A stretch of DNA of 64,000 nucleotides, from NCBI GenBank assembly GCA_949152475.1, contig OX424562.1:24800209-24864208 (forward strand), written 5' to 3'. The notes under the pieces were generated by a model. That model was not told the DNA's origin, made no database searches, and saw nothing but the letters and a program-made list of their open reading frames with translations. This document shows positions 62,201 to 64,000 of the stretch, piece by piece. The stretch comes from Terebella lapidaria. Lineage: Eukaryota; Annelida; Polychaeta; Terebellida; Terebellidae. Within the stretch, counting starts at the first letter, position 1; each line of letters opens with the position of its first letter. A program made the position numbers and the translations under genes.

Positions 62201-64000
62201 GTGTCAAGATTGGTGGCACGACAGTATTGTTGAGACTGAACACAGGAGTTGTTAAACACGAACAGAAGCTCTGCTGTAGGCGAAACTACTTCTATAAGTC
62301 AGAGTAAACTCTTAATTAGTGGCAACACTTCCAACAGACAAGTTCATGGACACATCACATTCAAATGACTTCTGTCACTTAACCTGGAAGTAGAGACACC
62401 CGTGATTCTGTGCTAAGCATGCGAATAGTTCAGTGATAGAGTGCTATAAGGGTATAACTATATCAATAGTCAATAGGGGGTCGATTGAAACATCCGTGGG
62501 TTTGAGATAGATTTTGCTAGATGTTCACTTGATGAATGAATTGATCACAATGTATCTGATTCACTTTAAACACATGTGTGTCGATTTCCATTAATATTAC
62601 TGCCCAGCAGGGTTCAGTGTTCATCAGGAAAATCATTTTTGTTGGGAACTCCCGTATAGCTATTGACCAGTGCACTGCCAAATATGCAATTATTATACGA
62701 TACATTGCTTTTACGGCAGTCTCATATTAGGGTGGCGCTCTCGTCTTGCCCTGGAATGAATTCGAATCGAAATCATTGGAAATTCACTCCGTAGCTCTGG
62801 AGACACTGTGGAATGCATGGCCTCCACTCTGCGTGGAGATAACTGTACTGGGTCCGTCCACGCTAAGTTACTATACAGTATCTTGTAATCCTGTCGAGGC
62901 GACTCTGGCAATCGGCTTCCCCGAGGATGTCGGCCCACTGCCCCCAGTCCACCCTAATTTCAGACCTGATTTTCCTTGCAAATTGCTGATCGACACGATA
63001 TCCAACAAATTCCGTGGCATTTATCTAATAGAAAGCCGAACAAGAGGCATGTGTTCCTGGGTTGGGAGAGCCAGCCAAGTGGAGGGGCGAGTCTTTAGGA
63101 ATCAGCCCAGGAGGCGCGGACGTGAACGCTTTTATAAGTCGTCAAACCATCCGGTGTGAACCTGGCGCGATAACGCATTATACATCGAACTCTCGCATAT
63201 CGGGACCAGTCTCTGACGGATTTATGCACATGGTAATGGCTCTAACCCGGTGCTGTTCTATTTCACGCGTCTGGTATCAATGTATTGTTCCTTTGTTGTG
63301 CGATCGAGTGAATTTGCTTTACAAACTGTGAATTCCGTAAACAGACAGTTATATACCGTGTCTATTTCAAGGAGGAAACAACAGAAGGATTCAACAGAAT
63401 CATCAATCAGGCTTCTGTCGTATATTGATAGATAGTATCAGTTTCTATAATCGCATCTTCGCGTAACAATAAAGAAAATACCAGACCTAGGACCTTTTAA
63501 TCGATATAGATAAAAATAAAAATTTACAACTCTCAGATAATGGCATGTGCAAATTTATATATTGTGTGATTATGTGTATTATCGACATATTACCGTCAGT
63601 ACATACAGATTTCGTTGTAACTTAGCTAATGTCAAACACTTCTGGAATAGAAACGAAGCCCAATCAAGCATCAATGTCCGAGAACGCACTGGGGTCCTCA
63701 GAGGCAGACACTGTGTAAATATAGTTCATTTAATGTGCACCATATGGAATTGATGCATACTTGCACAACGACTTGAATACAATATAAAGAAACACTTGGA
63801 ATAGGTGTATGACTATTGCATGTATATAGAAGCTCCCAATCACAAAAGGCTACCGAGTTGATTGTATCTTCGGGAACAGATTCATCGTCCAGCAGCAGTG
63901 ATACCGACTCAGTGATGAAAATGTTACTGATTAGTGCAAGATGTCATTAAAAACCACATGATTAAACAATTTTGTAACATTAAAGAACATCCATATCAAA
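59285..64000. other. Intronic or intergenic DNA, no gene recognised
   Basis: Moderately GC-richer patches at 60.3-60.7 and 62.75-63.2 kb alternate with AT-rich DNA. The longest frame, 62746-63159 (137 codons, plus), begins at TTG and shows no domain. Overlapping frames on both strands at 61.1-61.4 kb are also unrecognised. Conserved non-coding or regulatory elements are possible but cannot be shown from one sequence. Confidence 0.5.

Larger units (their letters stand above)
49743..64000 (+). other. Presumed HCN intron 1 (beyond window)
   Basis: No frame resembling HCN S1-S6, the pore GYG or the cyclic-nucleotide fold appears in the remaining 14 kb on either strand, so the intron probably runs past the window end. 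A gene nested inside it cannot be ruled out. 49.75-50.44 kb and 51.07-52.38 kb are AT-rich with nothing recognised. Confidence 0.6.

Noticed and set aside
62746-63159. 137-codon plus-strand frame as a later HCN exon
   Set aside because: Lacks any S1-S6, pore or cyclic-nucleotide motif, starts at TTG, and has no domain I recognise.

Overview
The window reads as nuclear DNA of an invertebrate animal. It is AT-rich, has introns with GT..AG ends, and carries animal-type DNA transposons and LINEs. Its one confidently identified host gene is the first coding exon of an HCN (hyperpolarization-activated, cyclic-nucleotide-gated) cation channel. I cannot fix the phylum; a marine mollusc, brachiopod, annelid or amphioxus-like animal would all fit. 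No rRNA, tRNA, CRISPR or prokaryotic feature is visible.

Layout. (1) 1-430: degenerate CGCG-rich tandem repeat. (2) 0.46-45.05 kb: a hierarchical tandem array. Its base unit is about 3.3 kb and is best preserved at 36.26-39.61 kb. It contains six recognisable modules in constant order: M1 (anchored on a TTGTTTGAACAGG-like core), M2 (anchored on CTGGGGCGACTG and an ATTACGTAAT palindrome), M3 (containing CAATGTACTCGCCGATG), M4 (GATGTCAGTTGGT), M5 (ATCAGGAATGTGATCAATC) and M6 (CGGATTCTAAGCATTAGCG). Three higher-order copies, A (459-19490), B (19491-27301) and C (27302 to about 30460), share junctions; B repeats with a period of 7,811 bp. Older copies D, E, F and G follow, and the end has a fresh 1.92-kb tandem duplication. 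Some segments look like exons of an unknown protein family; most copies look decayed.

(3) Mobile elements lie inside the array. The largest is a 6.69-kb DNA transposon with about 530-bp terminal inverted repeats and an open two-exon gene of about 1,594 codons, resembling Academ-type elements that encode a FEN/XPG-like nuclease and a CXC cysteine cluster. The others are a 631-bp MITE built of 21-bp repeats, a non-LTR retrotransposon tail, and a 987-bp non-autonomous hAT-like element. Because the host segments are duplicated, sister copies serve as empty sites for several of these insertions.

(4) 45.05-48.67 kb: GC-richer DNA without a convincing gene, probably the promoter and leader of the channel gene. 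(5) 48673-49742: HCN exon 1, ending at a consensus splice donor. (6) 49.74-64 kb: probably the first intron. It holds one unexplained 202-codon frame, a stretch of decayed coding-like DNA of unknown, possibly viral, origin, and a 5'-truncated CR1/L2-type LINE at 58.2-59.28 kb. No later HCN exon was found.

The genes do not form a pathway. The window is one channel gene flanked by a rapidly rearranging, transposon-rich repeat array.
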